Assembly: GCA_030145195.1 (NCBI GenBank)
Contig: JAQYVY010000013.1
Location: forward strand, 1-64,000
Reading direction: 5' to 3'
Origin: Desulfuromonadales bacterium
GTDB taxonomy: Bacteria; Desulfobacterota; Desulfuromonadia; Desulfuromonadales; BM103
DNA: 64,000 nucleotides
Each line of letters opens with the position of its first letter. Position 1 is the stretch's first letter. Below, one piece after another: positions 8,046 through 17,363 of this stretch. A program made the translations under genes and the position numbers. The notes under the pieces were generated by a model, which ran no database searches, was not told the DNA's origin, and was given only the letters and a program-made list of their open reading frames with translations.

Positions 8046-8879
8046 TCAATCGCAATCCTTCAGCCGCACCCCCTGCTCCGACAACTCCACCAAGCCGTCC
8101 TTATACAGACCGCCCAGACCCTTTTTGAACAGTTTCTTGCTCAGGCCCAACTCCTCCTGAACCGCCTCTGCAGGGCTCTTGTCGTGCAAAGGCAGAAAGC
8201 CGTGATGTGCGTTCAAGGCATTGAGAATTCGGGTTCTGGCGTCCTCTATCCCGTCGCGTGGGGCCATGCTCAAAGTACAGTCAATTTTGCCATCGGCACG
8301 GATCTGACGGACATAACCTTTGACACTGTCAGCATAATTGAGCCGACTGCCAATCTCATCGCGATAGAGCAGACCGTCAAAGCGCTGGTTAACAATCACC
8401 TTGGCCCCAAGCGGCGTGAACCTCCAGACGAGCAGGTCAACCTCCTGACCGTCCACAAGGCTAGCGTCGGCGCTCGACAGGCCCTTTTCAATGCGACAGG
8501 AGCCAATCGGACGGCCCTGGCGATCGAGGCGGACCTTGACCAGATAGCTACGTCCCCGCTTCATCGGTTCCAACTGTTCATTGTTTGGAACCAGCAGATC
8601 TTTATCTAACCCCCAATCCATAAAGGCTCCATGAGCATTGACCTGTGCGACCTCTAGCAGCGCGAATTCGCCAAGCAGGGCTTTCGGCTCTCGCAGGGTC
8701 GCAACCGGCTCCCCGGACATGGCGCAGTAGACAAAGACCGTCATCTTTTGGCCAAGCCGAACATCGTCGGTCAGTTCGCATCTTGGCAGCAAAATCTGTT
8801 CGCCCTCGGCCTGCAGCCAAGCTCCATCGTCATCAATTTCAGTAACCCTGAGGGTGTTCATACGGCCAAGTTCTAGCAT
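8046..8879 (-). CDS. CvfB/YitL-like S1 RNA-binding protein
   Basis: The 277-residue protein has the CvfB pattern: tandem S1-like domains (LLPRCEL around 30; LLEVAQVNAHGAFMDWGLDKDLLVP at about 73-97; a third domain near 145-200 with VNQRFDGLLYRDEI) and a C-terminal winged helix (LGLSKKLFKKGLGGLYKDGL). CvfB homologues bind RNA; in Staphylococcus they affect virulence-gene expression. The start MLELGRMNTL has GGAGA upstream. It is transcribed alone, convergent with the receiver gene. Confidence 0.88.
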   Translation of the reverse strand: MLELGRMNTLRVTEIDDDGAWLQAEGEQILLPRCELTDDVRLGQKMTVFVYCAMSGEPVATLREPKALLGEFALLEVAQVNAHGAFMDWGLDKDLLVPNNEQLEPMKRGRSYLVKVRLDRQGRPIGSCRIEKGLSSADASLVDGQEVDLLVWRFTPLGAKVIVNQRFDGLLYRDEIGSRLNYADSVKGYVRQIRADGKIDCTLSMAPRDGIEDARTRILNALNAHHGFLPLHDKSPAEAVQEELGLSKKLFKKGLGGLYKDGLVELSEQGVRLKDCD

Positions 8880-9125
8880 CTATTTTCTCCAGAAAGGGTG
8901 GTCTCAATTTCTTTATTTTTGCAACTATACACTATCATTCTACGGCAACAAAGCTTGACGGATACAAGCTGAACAGTGACAACCCAAGCAAAACAGGACA
9001 AAACCTGTTATAATTAACCAAATGCATTCGTTTAATAGAGCCATTAAGGACTTCGATTGAGCACTGGCCACCCATGATTGTTATAATTATTTACGGGAGG
9101 TCATGAGACGAAAAGGAGAAAAGCC

Positions 9126-9365
9126 ATGGCCCAAGTTTTTCATCTGCGATGTCGACATTGCGGAGAAACCATGAAGAAAAGTTCGTCAGCCTATTGTCCG
9201 CCTTGCAACCTGTATCTCTGCTATCGCGCTATGCCGATGATCTTGGGCATGCTGATGACTTCAGAGATTATTCCGGCCCTCGCTGAGGCTCCTTCGGTTG
9301 GGTCTGCGCGCAACGGTCAGTCCCGCAGGAAGGCGTATCCGCATTCACGGTATATTCTTGATTAA
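9126..9365 (+). CDS. small Cys-rich protein, putative zinc ribbon
   Basis: This 79-residue protein has two pairs of cysteines, LRCRHCGE (about 8-14) and YCPPCNLYLC (about 24-33), that could bind one metal ion. An AAAAGGAG ribosome site eight bases before the ATG supports translation. The C-terminal half looks less protein-like, and its last residues overlap an AT-rich non-coding stretch, so the true protein may be shorter or frameshifted. No family recognised. Confidence 0.45.
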   Translation: MAQVFHLRCRHCGETMKKSSSAYCPPCNLYLCYRAMPMILGMLMTSEIIPALAEAPSVGSARNGQSRRKAYPHSRYILD

Positions 9366-9521
9366 ACGGCTGGCTCTGCTTACTTACTATCGACTGCTTC
9401 CACATTAGGCGTTGACGATTGTGCTGGATGGCGACCAAAATGGCAGCCGCTTGCTTATTCCTTTCCTTCACCAGATGATTCTGCCATAATCCGCACCTTA
9501 ATTCCTCAAAAGTTGACTCAG

Positions 9522-11405
9522 ATGGCCTTAATCAATCTCCGAAATATCAGCCTTGCCTTTGGCGGGCCGCTCTTACTGGAAGACATCTCCCTGCGCGTAG
9601 AACCGGGTGAACGTATCTGTCTGCTTGGTCGCAACGGCACCGGCAAATCGACTCTGCTCAAGGTGATCGCCGGTGAAGTGCAACCAGATGGCGGCATTAT
9701 CGACCGTCAACAGGGCCTGCAAATTGCACAACTGGAACAGGACGTGCCGCGCAACCTGAGCGGCAGCATCTTCGAAACCATCGCCCGAGGACTCGGCCCG
9801 CTCGGTGAGCAACTCTGTCGCTACCACGACTTAAGTCGCCGACTGGAACAAGGTGACGAAGAACTGATCACGGAACTGGCCGAAGTCCAGAACGCCCTGG
9901 AAAGTGGCGGCGGCTGGCCGCTGCAGCAGCGCGTTGAACAGGTTCTGTCACGACTCAAGCTGGAAGCCGACACCGCAGTGGCCAGCCTCTCTGGCGGGAT
10001 GTTGCGCCGGGTGCTGTTGGCCCGTGCTCTGGCAACCGATCCCGAAATCCTGCTCCTCGACGAACCGACCAACCATCTCGACATCGAGTCGATCACCTGG
10101 CTCGAAGATTTTCTGTTGCGCGCAAAAATGACCTTGATTTTTGTGACTCATGACCGGGCTTTTCTGCGCAATCTGGCCACCCGCATCGTTGAAATCGACC
10201 GCGGCAAATTGTTCGATTTCGCCTGCAACTACGATACGTTTCTGGAACGCAAAGAAGACTTACTGCATGGCGAATCCCAGGAACGGGCGCGCTTCGACAA
10301 AAAGATGGCCGAAGAAGAGGTTTGGATCCGCAAAGGGATCAAGGCCCGCCGCACGCGCAACGAGGGCCGGGTTCGCGCCTTAAAAAAAATGCGTGCGGAG
10401 TTTAGCCAAAGACGCAATCGCCTCGGTACTGCCAAACTCAACCTGCAAGAGGCTGAGCGCAGCGGCAAGCTGGTCGCTAAAGTCGAAGGGCTGAGCTTCG
10501 GCTATGACAAAGAACCATTGGTGAATGATTTCTCAACCACAGTGATCCGCGGTGACCGGATCGGCATTATCGGCCCCAACGGCGTTGGCAAAACCACCCT
10601 GCTTAAGCTGATTCTGGGACAACTTCAGCCCGAACAGGGTTCCGTCAAACTTGGTACCAACCTGCAAGTGCTCTACTTTGACCAATTGCGCGAACAGCTC
10701 GACCCCAACCAGACCGTGCTACAGAACCTGGCCGGCGAGCAAGACACGGTGGTGATCGGCGGTCGCTCCCGCCACGTCATCGGCTATCTGCAAGATTTTC
10801 TTTTCACTCCAGATCGCGCCCGCAGCCCGGTACGCATTCTTTCCGGTGGCGAGCGCAATCGGCTGCTGCTCGCCAGGCTCTTTACCCAGGAAGCCAACGT
10901 GCTGGTGCTTGACGAACCGACCAACGATCTCGACCTGGAGACCCTTGACCTGCTGGAAGAGCTCTTGGCCGACTTTAAGGGCACGCTGTTTCTGGTCAGC
11001 CATGACCGGGCCTTTTTGAACCGGGTAGTGACCAGCACCATCGTCTTTGAGGGTAACGGTCAGGTGGCGGAGTATATTGGCGGCTACGACGATTGGTTGG
11101 CGCAGAGGCCACAATTGAAAAGCGCACCACAGATCGACAAGACAGCAAAGGATAAAACCAAAAAATCCCGCGCTCGCAAATTGAATTTCAAACAAAAGCA
11201 CGAGTTGGAAGCTCTGCCACTGCGGATTGAGCAACTAGAAACCGAACAAACGGAACTCCACGCAACCATGGCCTCACCCGACTTTTATCGAGAAGCTGGT
11301 GAGCAGGTCACCACAATCAAAACCCGTCTCGAACTGATTGAGAGTGAACTAGAGCAGGTTTATGCCCGCTGGGAAGAGCTGGACGCGCTCAACAACCCGG
11401 AGTAA
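9522..11405 (+). CDS. uup: ABC-F ATPase, Uup-like
   Basis: The 627-residue cytoplasmic protein has two ABC domains and no membrane segment. Domain 1 has Walker A GRNGTGKST (near 37), signature SLSGGMLRR (near 155) and Walker B LLLDEPTNHLD (near 177). Domain 2 has GPNGVGKTT (near 350), LSGGERNR and VLVLDEPTNDLD. A charged linker (residues 245-315) and a C-terminal coiled coil (about 550-627) fit Uup, an ABC-F factor linked to ribosome function and transposon excision. ATG 9522 (MALINLRNIS) matches family starts; an in-frame TTG at 9513 is possible. Other ABC-F groups are less likely because of the C-terminal coiled coil. Confidence 0.95.
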   Translation: MALINLRNISLAFGGPLLLEDISLRVEPGERICLLGRNGTGKSTLLKVIAGEVQPDGGIIDRQQGLQIAQLEQDVPRNLSGSIFETIARGLGPLGEQLCRYHDLSRRLEQGDEELITELAEVQNALESGGGWPLQQRVEQVLSRLKLEADTAVASLSGGMLRRVLLARALATDPEILLLDEPTNHLDIESITWLEDFLLRAKMTLIFVTHDRAFLRNLATRIVEIDRGKLFDFACNYDTFLERKEDLLHGESQERARFDKKMAEEEVWIRKGIKARRTRNEGRVRALKKMRAEFSQRRNRLGTAKLNLQEAERSGKLVAKVEGLSFGYDKEPLVNDFSTTVIRGDRIGIIGPNGVGKTTLLKLILGQLQPEQGSVKLGTNLQVLYFDQLREQLDPNQTVLQNLAGEQDTVVIGGRSRHVIGYLQDFLFTPDRARSPVRILSGGERNRLLLARLFTQEANVLVLDEPTNDLDLETLDLLEELLADFKGTLFLVSHDRAFLNRVVTSTIVFEGNGQVAEYIGGYDDWLAQRPQLKSAPQIDKTAKDKTKKSRARKLNFKQKHELEALPLRIEQLETEQTELHATMASPDFYREAGEQVTTIKTRLELIESELEQVYARWEELDALNNPE

Positions 11406-11416
11406 CATTCATAAAG

Positions 11417-11500
11417 TTTTTGCCACAAAGGCACAAAGACACGGAAAAAATCGAACAGAAATTAGCCCGTCCTTTGTGTCTTTGAGCCTTCGTGGCTAGC
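11417..11500. repeat. dispersed inverted-repeat element (CACAAAGACAC family)
   Basis: The left end TGCCACAAAGGCACAAAGAC and the right end, CCTTTGTGTCTTTGAGCCTTCG then TGGC, are inverted copies of each other around about 25 bases. The element fills most of the gap between uup and the RdgC-like gene. The same sequence recurs near 7800, 52345, 54658, 57128 and 58452. Confidence 0.75.
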
Positions 11501-11571
11501 GGTTTTCGATTCGACCTCGACCTGCACTATGAGTCACAGCAAACAAAACCATCCCCCCCGAAGGAGCTATC

Positions 11572-12738
11572 ATGGGAATTCTAAATAACACCGTCAGCCT
11601 TTGCCAATTTCACGTCGTCGGTACCGCGCCAGAGGCGGATATCGCCAGTTGGGCCGGTGAATGTCTGACCAAAGAACGTTTTCGCTCCATCGAACAGAGC
11701 AGCGAAGAGCTTTCGATCGGCTGGGTTCAGCTTGACGATCTGCAAGAAAGCGATTTCACCCAGCCCCACAGCTATCAACACGAACAGTACCTGGCCTTCA
11801 GTCTGCGTCGCGATCAACGCAAGCTGCCGACGGCGCTATTTAAGGCTTACTTGAAGCTATCTGAAGATGAGTTCCTAGCCGCCAACCCCACCTTCAACAG
11901 GGTGCCAAAACAAAAGAAAGAAGATCTGCGCGATGCCGTGCGCGGGGCACTGTTCGCCCGAACGCTGCCGACCCCGGCGGTCTACAATGCGGTCTGGGAT
12001 ACGCAACGCCAGCTGGTGTCCTTTTCCAGCCTGAGCAGCAACGCGGTCGATCTGTTTGTCGATCTATTTAAAAAGACTTTCGATGGTCTCCGGCTGGTGC
12101 CGATCCATCCCTATGCCCGTGCCGCCAAGGTCGCAGACGAAACCCTGCTACCGCTACTGGAGCAGGCAAATTGCGCCTCCAGCGATGCCATCCTCGACCA
12201 GATCGAAGCCAACCAGTGGATTGGTCGCGACTTCCTGCTTTGGCTAATGCACGGCACCATGAATGGCTCCTCTGAATACGCCGTCAGTCAACCGGGACCA
12301 GCCGGCCAGGGCGAAGCCTTTGTCGCCTACCTCAACGATCGCCTGTTGCTGGCCGCGAGCAACGAAAACGGTATACAGAAAGTTTCGGTCACCGGCCCAC
12401 AAGACCACTTTACCGAAGTGCGTACCGCCTTACAGGGTGGTAAAGATATTCTCGAAGCGGTGCTCTATCTGGAGAAAGATGAACTTCTCTGGAAGCTGAC
12501 CCTCAAAGCCGACTTCTTTCACTTCGCGTCTTTCAAGTCGCCGCCGGTCACCATCGAAAAGGATGACCTGACTGACGCCGACAGCGAACGTGACGCGGTC
12601 TTTTTCGAGCGCATGTACCTGATTGAACAAGGCTTGCAGCTCTTTGACAGCCTCTTCACTGCCTTCCTGCGCCAACGGCTCGACGCAAACTGGCCGGCTA
12701 CAGAGCAGACCATCCGCGAATGGCTGGCAAGCAGCTGA
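11572..12738 (+). CDS. rdgC: RdgC-like recombination-associated protein
   Basis: The 388-residue protein resembles the divergent RdgC proteins I recall from Geobacter-type bacteria (beginning MGILNNTVSLCQFHVVG). The layout follows RdgC: an N-terminal domain with RSIEQSSEELSIGWVQLDD, a central KKEDLRDAVRGALFARTLPT helix, then DTQRQLVSFSSLSSNAVDLF and the LRLVPIHPY motif. RdgC forms rings on DNA and limits RecA loading. It is longer than E. coli RdgC (about 300 residues), with a C-terminal extension. GAAGGAG lies upstream of the ATG. The call rests on remembered motif order, so it is good rather than certain. Confidence 0.75.
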   Translation: MGILNNTVSLCQFHVVGTAPEADIASWAGECLTKERFRSIEQSSEELSIGWVQLDDLQESDFTQPHSYQHEQYLAFSLRRDQRKLPTALFKAYLKLSEDEFLAANPTFNRVPKQKKEDLRDAVRGALFARTLPTPAVYNAVWDTQRQLVSFSSLSSNAVDLFVDLFKKTFDGLRLVPIHPYARAAKVADETLLPLLEQANCASSDAILDQIEANQWIGRDFLLWLMHGTMNGSSEYAVSQPGPAGQGEAFVAYLNDRLLLAASNENGIQKVSVTGPQDHFTEVRTALQGGKDILEAVLYLEKDELLWKLTLKADFFHFASFKSPPVTIEKDDLTDADSERDAVFFERMYLIEQGLQLFDSLFTAFLRQRLDANWPATEQTIREWLASS

Positions 12739-12781
12739 GCCCAGACAGGCCGAAAAACCTGTGAACGAACTTCAAACCGAC

Positions 12782-13756
12782 ATGATCGACAGCCACAAAA
12801 GCAACCGTCTGCCCTGGGCCACTGGCAACACGCCCTTGATGCTCGCCCCGATGCAGGGCTTGACCAATCGCGCCATGCGGGCGCTCTTTATCGACTGGGT
12901 CCGGCCCGACGTGGTGTTCACCGAGTTCATGCGGGTCGGCCACGCCAGCCGGAAAGGGCTGATACGGAGTGACCGCAAGGAAGCCAGCAGTCCCCACGGC
13001 GATGTTCCCATGGTGGCGCAACTGGTCGGTCACAGCTATGAGGCGTTGGTGATTGCGGCTCAGGATGCCCAAGAGGCAGGCGTTGAACACCTCAATCTCA
13101 ACCTGGGTTGTCCCTACGGGCGCACGACGTCCGGTGCCACCGGCGGTGCCCTGCTGCAACACATAGCTGTGCTGGAAAAGATGATCCCGGCATTGCGGGC
13201 GGCCATCCACGGCACCTTCTCCATCAAGGTCCGTTCCGGCTACAGCGACCCGCAACAGATCTTCTCCCTGCTGCCGCTATTCGAACAGTCCGGGGTTGAT
13301 TTTCTGATCATCCATCCGCGCACCGTCGTCCAGCAATACCAGGGGCTGGCCGATCACACCATCACTCAAAAAGTCGTCGAGCAATGCTCGTTACCGGTGA
13401 TCGCCAACGGCGATATTCGCACCGCTGCCGCCGGGCGCCGCCTTCTTCAGGAGACCGGTGCCGCCGGGCTGATGCTTGGCCGAGGCGCGATCAACGACCC
13501 ACTGCTTTTCGAACGCTTACGCAACCCGACAGCCGCAGAGCCTACCAGAGCCGAACAGGCGATGATGTTGCAGCGTTACATGCGAGACCTGTTGTCGCGT
13601 TACAGTGAATTGTTTTGTGGAGAGGTTCAGGTGTTAAACAAACTGAAGAAGGTGCTGACTTTTGTCGAAGAACCCGCTTTTGCTAAACAAGTCACGCAAA
13701 TGAAGCGAACCAAGACCATTGAAGCCTTTACCGCGTTGGTCGAAGAGCTGGCATAG
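12782..13756 (+). CDS. tRNA-dihydrouridine synthase family protein
   Basis: This about 324-residue protein is a TIM-barrel flavoenzyme that reduces uridines in tRNA. Family motifs: LMLAPMQGLTNRAMRALF (FMN site), VVFTEFMRVGH, catalytic Cys in LNLGCPYG, IKVRSGY, the HPRT segment, VIANGDI and GLMLGRGAI. A DusC-like assignment is possible but not secure. ATG 12782 is preferred; GTG 12761 in frame is an alternative, while the longer frame from 12623 overlaps the RdgC-like gene. DUF3820 follows after two bases, so the two are an operon. Confidence 0.92.
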   Translation: MIDSHKSNRLPWATGNTPLMLAPMQGLTNRAMRALFIDWVRPDVVFTEFMRVGHASRKGLIRSDRKEASSPHGDVPMVAQLVGHSYEALVIAAQDAQEAGVEHLNLNLGCPYGRTTSGATGGALLQHIAVLEKMIPALRAAIHGTFSIKVRSGYSDPQQIFSLLPLFEQSGVDFLIIHPRTVVQQYQGLADHTITQKVVEQCSLPVIANGDIRTAAAGRRLLQETGAAGLMLGRGAINDPLLFERLRNPTAAEPTRAEQAMMLQRYMRDLLSRYSELFCGEVQVLNKLKKVLTFVEEPAFAKQVTQMKRTKTIEAFTALVEELA

Positions 13757-13758
13757 AG

Positions 13759-13983
13759 ATGAGCGAGACCCCGCAATTTGACCCCAAAGCCATGATCGAA
13801 CTGATCGAAACCCGGATGCCGTTCGGCAAACACCAGGGCTGTCGTATGATCGACCTGCCTGAAACCTACCTGGTCTGGTTCGCCGGGCAAGGTTTCCCGG
13901 AAGGGAAAATCGGCAGGATGATGCAGTCCGTCTATGAGGTCAAACTTAACGGTCTGGAATCGCTCTTTGATCCCTTGAGATAA
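13759..13983 (+). CDS. DUF3820 family protein
   Basis: The 74-residue protein matches DUF3820: MPFGKHQGCRMIDLPETYLV, then WFAGQGFPEGKIGRMM and YEVKLNGLESLFDPLR. These are conserved one-domain bacterial proteins of unknown function, some annotated as quorum-sensing-regulated virulence factors. The start is two bases after the Dus stop, so translation is probably coupled. Confidence 0.9.
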   Translation: MSETPQFDPKAMIELIETRMPFGKHQGCRMIDLPETYLVWFAGQGFPEGKIGRMMQSVYEVKLNGLESLFDPLR

Positions 13984-14032
13984 CAATCGGCGCTATGGCC
14001 TTGTTTCTGTTGCTGGGTTGAGTCTGACAAAG

Positions 14033-14647
14033 CTATAGATCTGCTTCGTCGGGGGTTGGGTTGTCAGGCTCCGGGTCCGGTCGGTATCTGTAAACGGTTT
14101 CAGCGGCAAACAGCCGGCGTAAGACAGCAATCTTTTTTCGATGTTCGGACAGTTTGAAAAAAATCACTGAAAAAACTTCCCAGATGGAAACCCAGGCACC
14201 AATGATCAGCCCTTCGACGAGCAAATCGGAGTGCGGCAGATCGGAGAAAAAATTCTCCAACATTGAAGCTGCAACCAAAAGCATGGTTCCAATGATCAGG
14301 TACTTGATGATCTTTGTGAAATAGCGTCGATAGCGGTTACTTTCCCGGCGAATCCGGTAAGTAAAAAAATTATAAAAACCCTGACTGGCGCGGGCTTCTC
14401 TTTTCGAATCATAAACTGCGGCGGGTAAGTTTATAGCAATTGTCACCCGATCGCGCCGCGGGATTTCATCACAGCAGTCCATCAGGTATTCGAGCAGGTC
14501 ATTATCTAAATCACGATTGCGTTGGGGCGAAAAATCCCATTCGCTATACAATTCTCGATAGAAGTCGAGATCTATATCGATGCAAAAGGAGCCTTTAGCT
14601 TCGTCGAAACGATAGATTTTTCGTGGGTCAAACTTGGGTTCTTGCAT
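14033..14647 (-). CDS. two-TM membrane protein of unknown function
   Basis: This 204-residue protein has a charged N-terminal cytosolic part (residues 1-110, rich in Tyr/Arg/Asp), a first membrane segment near IIKYLIIGTMLLVAASML (about 113-130), a second near LLVEGLIIGAWVSIWEVFSV (about 141-160) and a basic then acidic tail (DPEPDNPTPDEADL). No enzymatic motif seen. It is the first gene of the accessory island after the housekeeping block and is not recognised. Confidence 0.75.
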   Translation of the reverse strand: MQEPKFDPRKIYRFDEAKGSFCIDIDLDFYRELYSEWDFSPQRNRDLDNDLLEYLMDCCDEIPRRDRVTIAINLPAAVYDSKREARASQGFYNFFTYRIRRESNRYRRYFTKIIKYLIIGTMLLVAASMLENFFSDLPHSDLLVEGLIIGAWVSIWEVFSVIFFKLSEHRKKIAVLRRLFAAETVYRYRPDPEPDNPTPDEADL

Positions 14648-14894
14648 CGGGCAGAATTCTCCGGTTAATTTACCAACGCTCCATAGTCACAAGTCTTTTC
14701 AGTTAGTTCTTAATCGCACGCCCCGCTACATTGTCCCATTATATCGCGCAGATTGAAGAGTGAAAGCGGAGAGAGTCTCTTCATCCATGCCGATTCCGGT
14801 GACAGCAATAATAATGTATCTTGGGGATTCATGATATGATTACGAATATTTAAGTTTGTTTTTAACAACCCTAAGCACACCTTCTGGAATCACT

Positions 14895-15239
14895 ATGAGA
14901 AAAACGTTTAAGCTGACCCATCCAAAGATCAAAGTTCCACGGCTGGTTGAAGCCATCAAATTTGAAGTCAAAAAATATCTAAAAAGAGAACGCAGAAAGG
15001 AACTCCCCCCCAAGGTAGATTTTTGGGATTTTGACTGCCGCTACGGTGTTGATGAAGCCAGCAGTGAAGTTATTCATGTTTCTGCCATTAACAAGTGCAT
15101 TTCTCAGGCAGAAGCAGAACAGCTCGAATCTTTTTATTTGGAGATTCTGGTCAAACCGGGACATCGCAGCAAAAGGCCCAAGGAAGAGCAAGTAAACGCG
15201 GAAGATTCAGCAATTGAGAACAAAGAGAAAGAAGAGTAG
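14895..15239 (+). CDS. DUF6172-like small protein
   Basis: The 114-residue protein begins MRKTFKLTHPKIKVPRLVEA and has KYLKRERRKELP, VDFWDFDCRYG and VIHVSAINKCI, a pattern I recall for the DUF6172 family (unknown function). The C-terminus is a charged low-complexity tail. ATG 14895 is chosen because the family starts at this motif; the 13 codons upstream do not look coding. It lies on the opposite strand to its neighbours. Confidence 0.7.
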   Translation: MRKTFKLTHPKIKVPRLVEAIKFEVKKYLKRERRKELPPKVDFWDFDCRYGVDEASSEVIHVSAINKCISQAEAEQLESFYLEILVKPGHRSKRPKEEQVNAEDSAIENKEKEE

Positions 15240-15433
15240 AAAAGCGAGGAAGCTGTCGATCTCTCCCTGCATAGACGATCAATCCGCCCAGCGGTATCTA
15301 CAGACAGAGTTCCGGTGACACGATGGTAACGTGTCACCGGAGCCTATATCAAAACAGGTATTCTCCTCAAATGCACTGCATCTCGGCCCTTTGCGTTAAT
15401 ACCTTGTCTTTGCTTTTGATGAGGAAACGACCT

Positions 15434-15958
15434 TTATTCACTTGGAACAATACTCTCGACGGAAATTTTCAGTACTTCATTTCCAGAATCATCATAACAA
15501 CTGCACGTTCTATCACCCGAGTTTTTCGGCGGCAGACCACTTGCCGAATACCCCTTCTCGAGACAGAAATCACTGCACAACATCCCATCGGTTTTGGGCC
15601 CAATATTACCCACACTCAATTGATGCAGCATGATCAATAAAATGGGGGCAACGGTTAAACCGACTGAAAACAGAAGATGCTTCTTGTTCAGAACCGGATC
15701 GGCTTCAAGTTTTTTCCCGGTCACAAACCCGAGAACGATTGAAGCGATCCACATCAGCAGAAAACTGAGGATCAGCAACAGTGGGAGGAGCGTGCCCGTC
15801 GAAACAGGCCAAGGATTATCACCAAAGACAAAAATCCACAGAAAACCCGCAGTCGCTCCAAAAATCAGAAAAGAGATTATCAGAGAGAAGAAGAACCCTG
15901 GCCCACCGAATAATATGGAATAGAGGTGTCTTTTTTTCATTTTAAAATCAGGTCTCAC
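15434..15958 (-). CDS. three-TM membrane protein with Cys-rich tail
   Basis: The 174-residue protein has membrane segments near 14-42 (FFFSLIISFLIFGATAGFLW), 57-80 (LLPLLLILSFLLMWIASIVL) and 95-112, then a soluble C-terminal domain with four cysteines (CSDFCLEKGY and CSCYDDSG). The family is not recognised. It starts with a GTG overlapping the TGA of the gene above (GTGA), or with ATG 15940. It is the last gene of the minus-strand run. Confidence 0.65.
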   Translation of the reverse strand: MRPDFKMKKRHLYSILFGGPGFFFSLIISFLIFGATAGFLWIFVFGDNPWPVSTGTLLPLLLILSFLLMWIASIVLGFVTGKKLEADPVLNKKHLLFSVGLTVAPILLIMLHQLSVGNIGPKTDGMLCSDFCLEKGYSASGLPPKNSGDRTCSCYDDSGNEVLKISVESIVPSE

Positions 15959-16446
15959 TTAGGAAAAAACTCTGGCATTTCATGGATCTTCTTTTTGTTC
16001 TTATCCATCCCCTCACCCGACAATCTTTTCGCAAACTTTATTGCAGACATCTTGCTGAACTGAACGGAATTGAATCCAATTACAACGGGATGATTCTCTT
16101 CCAATTCATAAAGATATGCTGTGATCAAATCCTTCTCGTCATAATCATGGTCACGATATTCTGCTCGTAATTCAAAGGGGAACTTTTCAATAAGTTCAAT
16201 AGGCTTTACGGTTCCAAACGGTTCGTCAGCTGTCCAGGTATCCCAATGATATTCAACGGCCAAAGAAGGATTTGGCCCGACCTTGTACCTGGAGATCAAA
16301 AAACCTCTTCTGTCCTCTATCCAAACGCCAACATAAGCATTTCTGGCACATATTTTATAACTGTACCCTTCTTTCAATTGCTCCATCTTAAGATAGTCTT
16401 CACTCTCTTGCATGTGACTGTAAAACTCATAACTTTCATCGCTCAT
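15955..16446 (-). CDS. hypothetical protein
   Basis: This 163-residue soluble protein is rich in aromatic and acidic residues and has blocks NAYVGVWIEDRRGFLISRYK and EYHWDTWTADEPFGTVKPIE. No known motif. It overlaps its upstream neighbour by four bases (ATGA) and its downstream neighbour by four, so three small genes form a coupled set. Such small unknowns with overlapping ends are common among polymorphic-toxin immunity genes, but nothing here shows that role. Confidence 0.7.
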   Translation of the reverse strand: MSDESYEFYSHMQESEDYLKMEQLKEGYSYKICARNAYVGVWIEDRRGFLISRYKVGPNPSLAVEYHWDTWTADEPFGTVKPIELIEKFPFELRAEYRDHDYDEKDLITAYLYELEENHPVVIGFNSVQFSKMSAIKFAKRLSGEGMDKNKKKIHEMPEFFPK

Positions 16447-16817
16447 TTATGCCCCTTTTCGCCTGCGGGTGTGTCCGGGTCATCATCGTATGGAGGTGCC
16501 CAATGTTCTGACTTGTTTTTGTTGAATGGGGTGTCTGGTCCACTACGAGGTAATGAATAATTATATATTATGAAGGTTTTATCAGCTTTTTTTAAACGAT
16601 TCATTTCTTTCGTTGCTTCATAGGTAGATATCTTACATTTCTCGAAAAACTCATCACCTTCGTATTCAGAACTTCGAGAAAATACATGCCAATAATATTT
16701 GTAGAATCTAGGATTAGGGTGCATTCTCTGTGAAAAAAGAACCCCTTTACGACCTTGCTCTGCAAATTTTTCAAGATTCTTAAAGTATGGATCTTTAAGA
16801 CTTCGATTTCCTCTCAT
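16443..16817 (-). CDS. hypothetical protein
   Basis: The 124-residue protein is basic in its N-terminal half (MRGNRSLKDPYFKNLEKFAE) and ends in an acidic, Pro-rich segment (PPYDDDPDTPAGEKGHK). A YKYYWHVFSRSSEY segment is notable for aromatics. Not recognised. It overlaps the next gene by ATGA and follows the HAD-like gene by 17 bases. Confidence 0.65.
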   Translation of the reverse strand: MRGNRSLKDPYFKNLEKFAEQGRKGVLFSQRMHPNPRFYKYYWHVFSRSSEYEGDEFFEKCKISTYEATKEMNRLKKADKTFIIYNYSLPRSGPDTPFNKNKSEHWAPPYDDDPDTPAGEKGHK

Positions 16818-16834
16818 TTAGTCTCCCTGTCTCT

Positions 16835-17332
16835 CTATAGTTGCCCCATAATCTCACTGCCGTCGGCAAATAATTCGTAATGGGTCAACAGCAGATTTTT
16901 GTGAACAAGGTTCTCTCTCAAGTGCTCTAACAATCCCTTATCATCATCAATAACCCTGACCTGAGTTGCCTGGCTCAATTGAATCGACTGGCCTATAACA
17001 GAAGCCTTCCAGGCATAATAATCAGCCATGACATACGCATGTTCTTCGGGGTAGTAGAAGATGTTATCGATGTTGAGAGAATGTTCTAGAATGACTTTTT
17101 CTGTGATCTCGGAGAGGTAAGATTTCTTTCGGCCGGTAATGATATTTACCGTCGCGCCATCTGCTTGGTACTCGGACATAATCGTCTTGATTGTATCGCT
17201 AGTGATGGGGTTCTCGTTGTAGGCTTTGGTGACCAGGGCAGTAAAATCTTGTGAGGAAATGTTTGAGGTATTGATGTTGTGCATTTCGTTGCAGACTATG
17301 ACTCCGTCGAAATCGCACCATAGTTCTTTCAT
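16835..17332 (-). CDS. HAD-superfamily hydrolase-like protein
   Basis: The 165-residue protein carries the HAD motifs: I, CDFDGV (Asp7 nucleophile, Asp9); II, IITGRKKSY (Thr after a hydrophobic strand); III, a Lys in YAWKASVI; IV, VIDDDKG. It lacks a large cap, so it may act on macromolecular or phosphate-ester substrates. The substrate is unknown. It lies 31 bases downstream of the SUKH/TPR gene in the same run. Confidence 0.7.
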   Translation of the reverse strand: MKELWCDFDGVIVCNEMHNINTSNISSQDFTALVTKAYNENPITSDTIKTIMSEYQADGATVNIITGRKKSYLSEITEKVILEHSLNIDNIFYYPEEHAYVMADYYAWKASVIGQSIQLSQATQVRVIDDDKGLLEHLRENLVHKNLLLTHYELFADGSEIMGQL

Positions 17333-17363
17333 TCAAGCTTTCTCCAAATTAATTTTGATTCGA

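Noticed and set aside
12623-12781. longer N-terminus for the Dus gene
   Set aside because: It lies within the RdgC-like coding frame and has no family similarity.
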